A stretch of DNA of 64,000 nucleotides from Limihaloglobus sulfuriphilus (GTDB lineage: Bacteria > Planctomycetota > Phycisphaerae > Sedimentisphaerales > Sedimentisphaeraceae): the NCBI RefSeq assembly GCF_001999965.1, contig NZ_CP019646.1:2046001-2110000 (forward strand). The letters are read 5' to 3'. A program made the position numbers and the translations under genes. Below, piece by piece: positions 44,736 to 52,625 of this stretch. Positions within the stretch are counted from its first letter, which is position 1. Each line of letters begins with the position of its first letter. Under the pieces are notes generated by a model, which did not search any database, was not told the origin of the DNA, and was given only the letters and a program-made list of their open reading frames with translations.

Positions 44736-45800
44736 ATGAAAAATAAATCGCATACTCTAAAAATTGTTTTTACCGTTCTGATAATAGTATTTTTACTTCT
44801 GATCGGCACAAAAAAAATCAAATCGCACCGAAGCGGACAGAATCCAGGCTCAATGACCTTCTCCCTGCTGATAATGGACACCTATGCGAGGATAACCGCT
44901 GTCGGGCTCAACGAGGTTCAACAGTCCGAATGCGCCGCGGCTGTTGATTCAAAATTACGGGAACTGGAAACGAAATTCAGCTACTATCTGCCCGAATCGG
45001 AGCTAAGCAGAATTAACAGCACCGCCGGCACAATCGATATGCACCTAAGCGATGAGATGTTCGCGGTCATCTATGAGTCTATAAAAATGTGCCGGCTCAC
45101 CGATGGAGCTTTTGATGTAACTATAGCTTCCATAGAGGATTTATGGAAACAGGCACACATCTCCGGAGTAAAACCCGCAGCCGACAAGATCGCCGCGGCG
45201 AGAGAGCTGACCGGCTGCGGGGCATTAGTGCTGGATCCGGAAAATAAAACATTAAAATTCGCCGCAGAAGGCGTAAAAATAGACCTTGGCGGCATCGCAA
45301 AGGGATACGCCATAGACCAGGTATATAATATTCTCCGCAGATTCGGGGCTTCCGGCGGGATTATTGATATTGGCGGCGATATGAGGCTCTTCGGCCGCAG
45401 CGAGCTGGGCAAAAAATGGCTGGTAGGCATTCAGGATCCGCAATTCGCGTTCGAAAACGGGCCCGCCTCGGTGCCTGAGACACTGAAAAGGCTGGAGTTA
45501 TCGGACGTTGCAGTCGCCACCAGCGGCCATTACAGGCGGTTTACAACTTTCGGTGATGAGCGTATGAGCCATATTATAGACCCCCGCCTTGCCGCCGGCT
45601 CTGACAAGACAGCAAGCGTTACAATACTCGCCGCGTCCGCAATGCAGGCCGACGCCCTGGCAACGGCGGTATCGGTCATGGGGGCAGAAAAGGGGCTCGA
45701 TTTTGTCAACTCTCTGGACGGGGTAGAAGCTGTAATCATTGAAAACAACTCCGCGGATATTCTATACAGCCGCGGCGCAAAACAATTCATAACAGATTGA
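44736..45800 (+). CDS. apbE: FAD:protein FMN transferase (ApbE)
   Basis: ApbE covalently attaches FMN to Thr/Ser of flavoproteins such as Rnf/Nqr subunits. The 354-residue protein has an N-terminal membrane helix (about 8-24), MDTYARITAVG, FSYYLPESELSRIN, LTDGAFDVTIASIEDLW, DLGGIAKGYAIDQV (about 184-197), GGIIDIGGDMRLFG and the late HIIDPRLAAGSD with the Mg-binding Asp/Thr region (AMQADALATAVSVMG). No flavinylation target is adjacent. Confidence 0.95.
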   Translation: MKNKSHTLKIVFTVLIIVFLLLIGTKKIKSHRSGQNPGSMTFSLLIMDTYARITAVGLNEVQQSECAAAVDSKLRELETKFSYYLPESELSRINSTAGTIDMHLSDEMFAVIYESIKMCRLTDGAFDVTIASIEDLWKQAHISGVKPAADKIAAARELTGCGALVLDPENKTLKFAAEGVKIDLGGIAKGYAIDQVYNILRRFGASGGIIDIGGDMRLFGRSELGKKWLVGIQDPQFAFENGPASVPETLKRLELSDVAVATSGHYRRFTTFGDERMSHIIDPRLAAGSDKTASVTILAASAMQADALATAVSVMGAEKGLDFVNSLDGVEAVIIENNSADILYSRGAKQFITD

Positions 45801-45899
45801 GGTTGCAAAATCTGCCGTTTCCGGCATAATAACTGCTTTGTAAAAGGCACCGGCCAAATAGAAACCAATTACTGAAACAAGACTATTGACGGAGACACA

Positions 45900-46829
45900 A
45901 TGGGAGTATTCTCAAAAACCGTTGGATATTTAAAAGATAGATTAAGCAAAACCAGAGCGAAGATCAACAGCTCACTGTCCTCGATTATAGTGCTTGGACG
46001 GAAAATCGACGATGAGCTCATCGAAGAGCTTGAAGAAACGCTCATCAGCGATGATATCGGCGTGGAGACAACTGACAAAATCATAGATGATCTCCGCATC
46101 GCGTATAAGAAAAAAGAGATACAAAAGACCGACGATATCATCCCCTTCCTGAAAAACCGTATGAAAGATTACTGGCCAGAGCGGGACAGACAGCTCAATA
46201 CGGCAGAATCCGGCCCGACAGTGATACTGGTAGCCGGCGTGAACGGCTCGGGCAAAACCACCAGCATCGCCAAACTCGCGTTCAACCTCAGCTCTGCCGG
46301 CAATAACGTTATTGTCGCGGCATGTGACACCTTCCGCGCGGCGGCAGTTGACCAGCTCTCTATCTGGTCCGAGCGGATTGGAGTGCAGATTATCAAGCAC
46401 AAACAGGGCTCTGACCCGGCCGCGGTCGCTTTCGATGCCTGCGAGGCGGCTCTTGCCAGAAACGCCGATTTTCTGATAGTCGATACCGCCGGCCGCCTGC
46501 ACACGCAGCAGCACCTCATGAAGGAGCTTGAAAAAATCAAATCCATTATAGCAAAGAAAATCCCCGGCTCGCCGCACGAGGTGATCCTCGTGGTGGACGG
46601 GACTACCGGCCAGAACGCCATCGCACAGGCGGTCAACTTCACAAAATCAATAAACGTTACCGGAATCTTCCTGGCAAAGCTCGACGGCACCGCACGCGGC
46701 GGCATCGTGCTGGCAATCAAAGACCAGCTCGATATACCCGTGAAATTTGTAGGCCTGGGAGAAAAACCCGAAGACATCGCCGAGTTTGAACCCGGTGAGT
46801 TCGTAGAAGCCCTCTTCGGTACAAAATAA
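45900..46829 (+). CDS. ftsY: Signal recognition particle receptor FtsY
   Basis: FtsY is the SRP receptor GTPase that docks ribosome-nascent chain complexes at the translocon. The 309-residue protein has a short N-domain (about 1-95) and the NG GTPase: G1 GVNGSGKTTSIAKLAF, DTFRAAAVDQL, G3 DTAGRLHTQ, and AKLDGTARGG (G4). The acidic A-domain of E. coli FtsY is absent, as in many phyla. Its stop is only 6 bp from the stop of the convergent AT-rich NACHT gene. Confidence 0.97.
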   Translation: MGVFSKTVGYLKDRLSKTRAKINSSLSSIIVLGRKIDDELIEELEETLISDDIGVETTDKIIDDLRIAYKKKEIQKTDDIIPFLKNRMKDYWPERDRQLNTAESGPTVILVAGVNGSGKTTSIAKLAFNLSSAGNNVIVAACDTFRAAAVDQLSIWSERIGVQIIKHKQGSDPAAVAFDACEAALARNADFLIVDTAGRLHTQQHLMKELEKIKSIIAKKIPGSPHEVILVVDGTTGQNAIAQAVNFTKSINVTGIFLAKLDGTARGGIVLAIKDQLDIPVKFVGLGEKPEDIAEFEPGEFVEALFGTK

Positions 46830-46835
46830 CGCGCC

Positions 46836-49800
46836 TTAATTCTTTCTTAAATCAATTATTTCTATGAACACCTTGTCAGTATACTCATTTGGTATTTTCT
46901 TTTTGAGTAATGTATTCATCAATTTGAAATTCAATCGATTACCAAAATAAAACACGAGATAAATTCCATATTCTACTTTATTTAAAATATATTTATCAAT
47001 AAGTTGGTCTTTGACACCTTTATAAAGGTCTTTGTTTTTATCTTTCTTACATTCAATTTGAATTTCAAAATTCAATTCAGCTTTGTATTTCAGATTGATA
47101 TCAACACGATTGACTGCTTCGTATTTTTCTTTGGTTGCTATTACATCCTTTTCATACTTTAAGTTAAGAATATTAAGCAAAACGTCTCTACATGATTCCT
47201 CATTCTTTGAGGTTCCATCACTGCTATAAAAGAATTCCTTTTCGTTGTTCCTGTTTCCCTCTATCGACTTTTTTATATTTGAAATGCGTTTTCGCATTTC
47301 CATAAAGAAATCGCTCTTTGACAATATGGCGTCAGATAGCATAAAGTTTTTGATTTTCTCGATTTCATAAGCATCGTAGTTAACATCTGCTTCATTTTGC
47401 TCAAGCTTGCTTATTTGATGAAGGATTAGAGGTTTCCAAATATCATTTTCTAAATGAATTTTTCTTAATTCTTTAAGTTCTCCTAAGTCTAAAAAATTAA
47501 GAGAATTTTGACGCAGAAATGTGGCACACTGTTGTCTTATTGTTTGTATTCCACCTTTAAAGTCAATTAGCCTATAAGTGTTGAACTGTAGGAACATATA
47601 GTCCAAAAGCCTTAATTTTACAGACCTGTCCAATGAGTTAAACTTATCTTTAAACTCCTCACGACTCTTCTTAAGCAAGTCGTAAAGTTCTATTGCCATT
47701 TCGATTGTAAATTCACTTCTTTTTTGCTCTTTTATTACTGTAATAGCTTTCACTGCGATTACTGTTGCATTATCTTTAGAACTGTCCACTATTCTAGTTA
47801 AATGATCATTTTTTATATTGAAATTATAAATATGGACAAAACGATATATAATTAGCTCTCTCGCTGAATCTTTACCTACAACAAATCTAGTTGTCAAGGA
47901 TTTTAACACTCTCAATTCATCCTCTTTATCGATATATTCTTCAATGAAAGCCAGATCAGGCGTATAAGTTTCGATAAAAAGTTTAAGATAATCTTTTAAA
48001 ACAGTTTTCGCAAAAATGGGTTGTTTTTTTTCTATACAATCATCAAACTTGCCATGTGCAATATTACATGTATTTCTATGGATCAAACAATTAACATAAA
48101 GATATTCTTTTAATCCATCATCAATATCACCCAGTCTATATTCTTCATTCAACACACATGACACATGATATACGGTGTCAATCGCTCTGTTAGCTTTAGT
48201 AGCTTCACGAGCTAAACTTTGAAGAGTTGTATGTTCTGGAGAAATAGGTTTTCTATAAATAATATGTCCAAGTAAGCCTTTTAGCCGATCAAAAGTCGCT
48301 CGTTCTATATCTAACTCGGGTTCATGTTCAAAATAGCATTTCATTGCAATAAAGTGAAGTGCCCCAAAATCAGCTAAAACATCATGGTCAGTCATTTCTC
48401 GAAATGCAACTTCATTTTTTTCTTTAACTTCTCTTCTTTTTCTTTCTCTCTCTTCTCGTTTTCTTTCTCTTTCAATTTCCCATTCCTGCTTTGGGGGATT
48501 AAACCAATTACTAAAGGAGTCCTCAAGCTTATACTTTTTAGCAATTTTTCTTGCTTCGTCGAGCTGGCTCTGCTCACTCTTTGAAATACATCCAAGGTAA
48601 AAACGATATAAATTATTTCTCTTCTCTAAGGCAATGTCCTGATATTGCAGATACTTGAGGAATACGTCTTTCTGGTTAGTAGGAGAAACATATCCAAATA
48701 ATTCATCAAAACGAAATAATTTCACAATATCCTCTTCATGATTAATCCAATTACCAACGTACAAATCAAAAAGCGCATTGGCAAGCCGTTGAAATCTTAC
48801 TTGGTCCTCGCCGGGCATATCTTCAAACCTGTGCTTATATCGAGCTATTTGAATACCTTCATAGTCTAAATAGTATTGTTGAAAGTGGCAAAAAAGGTCA
48901 TATATTTTCTGGGCGTCAAAACCATTCTCGTATTTTAGAACAGTTTCCAGGAAATAATGCTCTACAAAATCTCTGACGTTTTCTGGTAAAACTGATTTCT
49001 TTAACTGCTCATTATAAGTATTTTTGTAAATATCATCAACTATTTCATATTTATAATCATATGGTGTATCATTTAAATAAAAGCAGTATCCTATTACTTC
49101 TTGATTATATAAAGAGACATATTTACCAATCTCCGAATAGCCTATATGTTTTGGATATAACGTTTTTAGTATTTGCTCTTTATAAGAATCACTGCTATCG
49201 TCTATTTCCCCGCGTCTTATACCATCTAAAACTTTCTTAAGAAATTCGATTTTATGAATAACTGCTTTAATGTGATATTTTGGATGGTTAAGCTTATTAC
49301 TCAATATTTTCGTTGTTAAATAACTTACCATCTTTTCACTTAAACAATCTGATGAATCAACAAGTATGTAAAGCAAAAACAACTCATAATGACTGTTTGC
49401 CTCTTGTGCTGCTTTTAATTCACTTATAAGAAAATCGTCTAACCCTATCTCATAAAAACCTGCTAACGGCTTGCCTTCGTAAAATTGACAGAAATATGGA
49501 TTTATTTTAGAGTGTTCTTTAACCGCAAGAATTATTTTTTCCTTCAGGTTACAATTAAAAAGCGAGTTATCTCCATGTATTGCTTGATAGTAAGGGTCTA
49601 CTGTATAGAAAAATTGGTCTTGCGTCATACAACAAAGCCACGCATAAGTACCCCTCAGCTCAGTAGGTATCTTTTTGTTATGCAAAAAGAGTGCTTTTAC
49701 CCTTTCTTTGTCTATCTGACAACCGGTATCAATTCTTTCAGTTTTTAGGATGTGGGCAAACGCATACTCAGCTATGGTTCTATGGCAAAACTCCCGGTTG

Positions 49801-50639
49801 TCAAATAGCTTTGACTTAAGAATAATATCAATATTACTCTTTGAATAACCATCGGGTTCACTCTCTATTTCATCTATCAAATCATCTGTAAATTTTCCTC
49901 GCCCAGATAAAATATAAAAAGCTGCCAAGTAACCAGTAATTTCAAAGAACTTTTCATTAGAGATACGGTTTAAATTGTTATGCTGATATTCTTCGTTTGT
50001 TTCCCGAGCGTTGTTAAAAAATTCTTTGTATAAATCTAACTTGGAATTTATAGTAATATTAGTAGAATCATTATAAATTCGGGCTAGCATACAAAACATT
50101 TGGGGATTGTCAAATAAGTTAGTGCCGCCAAATTTTTGAGTTAACTCAGCTATATTCAGATTAAATATTTCAGCTAAGTTTCTTTTTTCTTCGTCACCCA
50201 TCGGCAATATTTTATATATGCCAATTTCTCCGCTGATTTCTTCCTTTAAGGCCTTTACATCGTTTTCCCCATACCAGTCCATTTCTCTGCAGGATATAAC
50301 AATTTGTCGTGCACCAACCTTTCCTAATTCAGCTGCCAGTTCTTGTATCACAAAAGTCTTATCATTCGAAATACTTCGATATTCGTCAAGTCCGTCGACC
50401 AATAGAATTTTATTATTAAACTTGTAATCCTTTTGAATTTTCAGTAATTTCTTAACTGTTATGTACTCGGCGTTTTTCTCATTGTCCTGCTCATATTTTT
50501 TTAGTGTGGACGTTTTTCCGCTGCCGGGCATTCCCAAAAGGATTGTAACGTCATTTTTGCTGATTGCATTACCAAGAAAAACACTCTTCTCAAATTCTTT
50601 GGTTCGCTCTTGAAGCTGTAAATCTATATATTTATTCAT
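46836..50639 (-). CDS. NACHT-type STAND NTPase with C-terminal PD-(D/E)XK nuclease signature
   Basis: This 1267-residue protein is probably a defence or signalling ATPase. The NTPase has Walker A GMPGSGKTS (36-44), a Walker B with NACHT-like tail, ILLVDGLDEYR (78-88), and SCRE (116-119). A long helical middle (about 200-1130) with a Lys/Glu/Arg coil near 740-765 follows and may sense a ligand. The last ~130 residues contain E1147/E1148, D1180 (RVDI) and E1196-C-K1198 (IECKKD), a restriction-nuclease fold pattern. Base composition is AT-rich against both flanks. ATG 50639 overlaps the cyclase-like gene's TGA. Confidence 0.8.
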   Translation of the reverse strand: MNKYIDLQLQERTKEFEKSVFLGNAISKNDVTILLGMPGSGKTSTLKKYEQDNEKNAEYITVKKLLKIQKDYKFNNKILLVDGLDEYRSISNDKTFVIQELAAELGKVGARQIVISCREMDWYGENDVKALKEEISGEIGIYKILPMGDEEKRNLAEIFNLNIAELTQKFGGTNLFDNPQMFCMLARIYNDSTNITINSKLDLYKEFFNNARETNEEYQHNNLNRISNEKFFEITGYLAAFYILSGRGKFTDDLIDEIESEPDGYSKSNIDIILKSKLFDNREFCHRTIAEYAFAHILKTERIDTGCQIDKERVKALFLHNKKIPTELRGTYAWLCCMTQDQFFYTVDPYYQAIHGDNSLFNCNLKEKIILAVKEHSKINPYFCQFYEGKPLAGFYEIGLDDFLISELKAAQEANSHYELFLLYILVDSSDCLSEKMVSYLTTKILSNKLNHPKYHIKAVIHKIEFLKKVLDGIRRGEIDDSSDSYKEQILKTLYPKHIGYSEIGKYVSLYNQEVIGYCFYLNDTPYDYKYEIVDDIYKNTYNEQLKKSVLPENVRDFVEHYFLETVLKYENGFDAQKIYDLFCHFQQYYLDYEGIQIARYKHRFEDMPGEDQVRFQRLANALFDLYVGNWINHEEDIVKLFRFDELFGYVSPTNQKDVFLKYLQYQDIALEKRNNLYRFYLGCISKSEQSQLDEARKIAKKYKLEDSFSNWFNPPKQEWEIERERKREERERKRREVKEKNEVAFREMTDHDVLADFGALHFIAMKCYFEHEPELDIERATFDRLKGLLGHIIYRKPISPEHTTLQSLAREATKANRAIDTVYHVSCVLNEEYRLGDIDDGLKEYLYVNCLIHRNTCNIAHGKFDDCIEKKQPIFAKTVLKDYLKLFIETYTPDLAFIEEYIDKEDELRVLKSLTTRFVVGKDSARELIIYRFVHIYNFNIKNDHLTRIVDSSKDNATVIAVKAITVIKEQKRSEFTIEMAIELYDLLKKSREEFKDKFNSLDRSVKLRLLDYMFLQFNTYRLIDFKGGIQTIRQQCATFLRQNSLNFLDLGELKELRKIHLENDIWKPLILHQISKLEQNEADVNYDAYEIEKIKNFMLSDAILSKSDFFMEMRKRISNIKKSIEGNRNNEKEFFYSSDGTSKNEESCRDVLLNILNLKYEKDVIATKEKYEAVNRVDINLKYKAELNFEIQIECKKDKNKDLYKGVKDQLIDKYILNKVEYGIYLVFYFGNRLNFKLMNTLLKKKIPNEYTDKVFIEIIDLRKN

Positions 50640-51403
50640 ATAATTACTCCTTTAAGCGTCTCTGGCAGATTTTTGCATTCAAAACGTTCTCTGTAGTATC
50701 GTAGAAGCCAAACATACTTTAAATGTATTTTGGGGTTATCGTGGAATTCTTTTACCTTCCCATACAATATATTGATTATTTTCTCCTTATCTTGGTTATT
50801 TTGAACGTGATTCATAAAATCAATGAAATAAATAAGCCCGCCTTTTCTATTGAAGCATTTACTAAGACCAAAAAATTCCTTCTCGTTTTCGATTCGGCAT
50901 AAATCTCTAATTTCTTCTAAGTTTTGCTTATCTATACCAATTATGGGCCAATCAATTTTTGAATTCTCAATCTTTACTGACTTCGCAAGACCGCTGCTTA
51001 TTAGATAAGAATGATCTTTTCTGCAATCTCGTTGTTCTTCATAACTGGAGCCTACAGCAATTCCGCCTCTAATAAAATGACTGCATTCGAGGATAAATTC
51101 CTTCTGTTTTTCTCCTATTTTTTGAAAAAGGGTTTCTATTTCATCACATGAATAGTTCCTTTGTTTCAATATAAGGATTATACCATCTGATATTCTATTA
51201 GACTCGCAAACTTCAATGTCATAGAAACTACGTCGAAAACTGTCAAGTAGGTCTGATAGAGTTTTGTATTCGCTTTCTTTTTCCAAAGCATCAGAAAAAC
51301 CCAAAATATCAATCCATACAAATATACTTTTATTTAACGATAGAATAGTATTTTCAGGATTAATTTTCTTTTGCTCAAATAATTTGTTAAGTGATAATTC
51401 CAT
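50636..51403 (-). CDS. Cyclase/palm-fold-like protein, partner of the NACHT gene
   Basis: This 255-residue protein resembles a broad family with a nucleotide-cyclase or polymerase-palm fold. Key features are IDILGF (Asp32, potential metal ligand), ISDGIIL (Asp73), IRGGIAVG (111-118) and a later LAKSVKIE segment. The full class III cyclase set is not certain, so it may make or bind a nucleotide signal, or be a degenerate sensor. It is first in a two-gene AT-rich operon and overlaps the NACHT gene by 4 bp, strong evidence of a joint system. Confidence 0.7.
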   Translation of the reverse strand: MELSLNKLFEQKKINPENTILSLNKSIFVWIDILGFSDALEKESEYKTLSDLLDSFRRSFYDIEVCESNRISDGIILILKQRNYSCDEIETLFQKIGEKQKEFILECSHFIRGGIAVGSSYEEQRDCRKDHSYLISSGLAKSVKIENSKIDWPIIGIDKQNLEEIRDLCRIENEKEFFGLSKCFNRKGGLIYFIDFMNHVQNNQDKEKIINILYGKVKEFHDNPKIHLKYVWLLRYYRERFECKNLPETLKGVII

Positions 51404-51677
51404 ATTTCAAATATACCCTGTATATCAAGCTAATAATCCTGTACATTTCTACGTTAAAATATAACACACATATTTATAACAAAAAGGCTAACTATGGATC
51501 AATCAGCCCTAAAATCCAATAATAGCAATAATATACAACAAAACAACAAAAAAGCGGCGCCGCCTCGCTTCGCATGAGGCCAAGTTTCAGCTTGTTTTTT
51601 AGGGCCCCCAACAGGGGCATAAACACTAAGTGTGGGCTCTTACAAAGGATGTCTCATTACACCCCGCTCATTTCTTT
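51404..51677. other. AT-rich intergenic region with GC-rich repeat fragment
   Basis: No gene is seen. The first 120 bp are AT-rich and should hold the promoter of the cyclase-NACHT operon. At 51553-51640 there is GC-rich sequence (GCGGCGCCGCC, then GGGCCCCCAACAGGGGC) that looks like a decayed dispersed repeat marking the island edge. Confidence 0.4.
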
Positions 51678-51678
51678 C

Positions 51679-51711
51679 TTGACATTTACTCATGATGTAT
51701 ATACAATATAC
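51679..51711 (+). promoter_or_regulatory. Promoter and autoregulatory palindrome of the relB-like gene
   Basis: TTGACA (51679-51684) and TACAAT (51702-51707) are 17 bp apart. The -10 lies inside the palindrome GTATAT-ACA-ATATAC (51697-51711), the expected arrangement for a RelB/DinJ autorepressor operator. Confidence 0.75.
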
Positions 51712-51751
51712 TTATCATAGATTTATCTTATATGTTATTAGTGAGTTTAAA

Positions 51752-52009
51752 ATGAGCATTGTAACAATAAACGCAAAGATAGACAGTGAGACCAAGAACG
51801 CGGCAAAAAGCGTCTTGAATGACCTTGGGTTGAACATGTCTGAAGCTATCAACCTGTTCTTCAAGCAGGTGGTTTATACCAAAAGTATCCCTTTTGAGCT
51901 GAAACTGCCCAACAAAACAACCCTTGAGACGTTCAAAAACACAGATAACGGCCGCGACCTGCACCGTGTCTCTGATGTCAACCACCTCGCTGAGGAACTC
52001 AACGATTGA
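51752..52009 (+). CDS. RelB/DinJ-family antitoxin
   Basis: This 85-residue antitoxin begins with the ribbon-helix-helix SIVTINAKIDSETKNAAKSVL, then LGLNMSEAINLFFKQVVYTKSIPFELK, and has an acidic C-terminus (AEELND). It would neutralise a YafQ/RelE toxin and repress its own promoter. ATG 51752 is chosen because it lies after the promoter and starts the domain. Its TGA overlaps the toxin's TTG start. Confidence 0.92.
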   Translation: MSIVTINAKIDSETKNAAKSVLNDLGLNMSEAINLFFKQVVYTKSIPFELKLPNKTTLETFKNTDNGRDLHRVSDVNHLAEELND

Positions 52010-52261
52010 ACATAGTCTATACAGGCAGGTTCAAAAGAGATTTCAAGCGTATGGTTAAGCGCGGATTTGACCAGAACAAACTCTTCGCCGCTGTAGAAAT
52101 ACTCGCAGCAGACCAACCCTTACCGGCTACATCCTCTTGTCGGGAATTGGCACGGACGGCGGGATTGCCATATCGAACCCGACTGGGTATTGATTTACTG
52201 TATCAGGGGTGACGATCTGATTCTTGAACGTACAGGCTCGCATTCTGATCTTTTCAGATGA
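52006..52261 (+). pseudogene. YafQ-like mRNA interferase toxin, frameshifted
   Basis: The frame opens with TTG 52006 (YTGRFKRDFKRMVKRGFDQNK), a normal YafQ start. After PLPAT at about 52130 it leaves frame and ends at TGA 52210-52212. The rest of the toxin is present in another frame: HPLVGNWHGRRDCHIEPDW (about 52131-52190), then LIYCIRGDDLILERTGSHSD to TGA at 52259-52261. About 10-11 bp, coding for YRD-like residues, seem missing at the junction. Catalytic His/Asp residues are therefore no longer made in frame. The intact antitoxin is next to it. Confidence 0.88.
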
Positions 52262-52603
52262 TTCAGCTTTACAGGCGTTTAAGGTTATTCCAGCAACCCG
52301 GTGACGGATAAAACACGTAAAAACCGGCAGGAATTTTATACCCCTCACAGCAGACAGCGTTTATTCCGGTATTTTGCCGTTATACTGCACACAGACTAAC
52401 CGCTCATTGACATTCGCGGCTCTGAAACACAACCTGACGCAGCACTAACAGCTATGTTTTTTGTGTACAGATGAGCATAACCGTCTGGAGCAAATTCGTG
52501 AATTTGCTCTACTGTAATCACCAGCGGCAAGACCGGTTGTAAAATCTAAAATTCCGCATTCTGAATTCTTAATTCTTAATTCTTAATTCTCAATTCTTAA
52601 TTC
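52262..52603. other. Intergenic region between the toxin remnant and gatB
   Basis: No gene is supported. It contains the reversed dispersed palindrome (52488-52511) and ends in the heptanucleotide microsatellite that abuts the gatB stop. The 52300-52460 part shows no recognisable signal. Confidence 0.4.
52488..52511. repeat. Dispersed palindromic element, reversed copy
   Basis: Palindrome with arms GAGCAAATTC and GAATTTGCTC (52488-52509), followed by TAC, i.e. the TAGAG...CTC element in reverse with A/C substitutions in the arms. Confidence 0.6.
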
Positions 52604-52625
52604 TCAATTCTTAATTCTCAATTTC
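52562..52625. repeat. 7-bp microsatellite at the 3' end of gatB
   Basis: About eight tandem copies of ATTCTTA or ATTCTCA run from 52562 into the last codons of gatB. The gatB stop (TAA on the minus strand, 52604-52606) and codons for its last residues are themselves repeat units. Confidence 0.85.

Noticed and set aside
46836-50639. Avs-type antiviral STAND protein
   Set aside because: Avs proteins usually carry the nuclease at the N-terminus and a TPR-like sensor at the C-terminus; here the NTPase is first and the nuclease signature last, so the Avs label is not applied.
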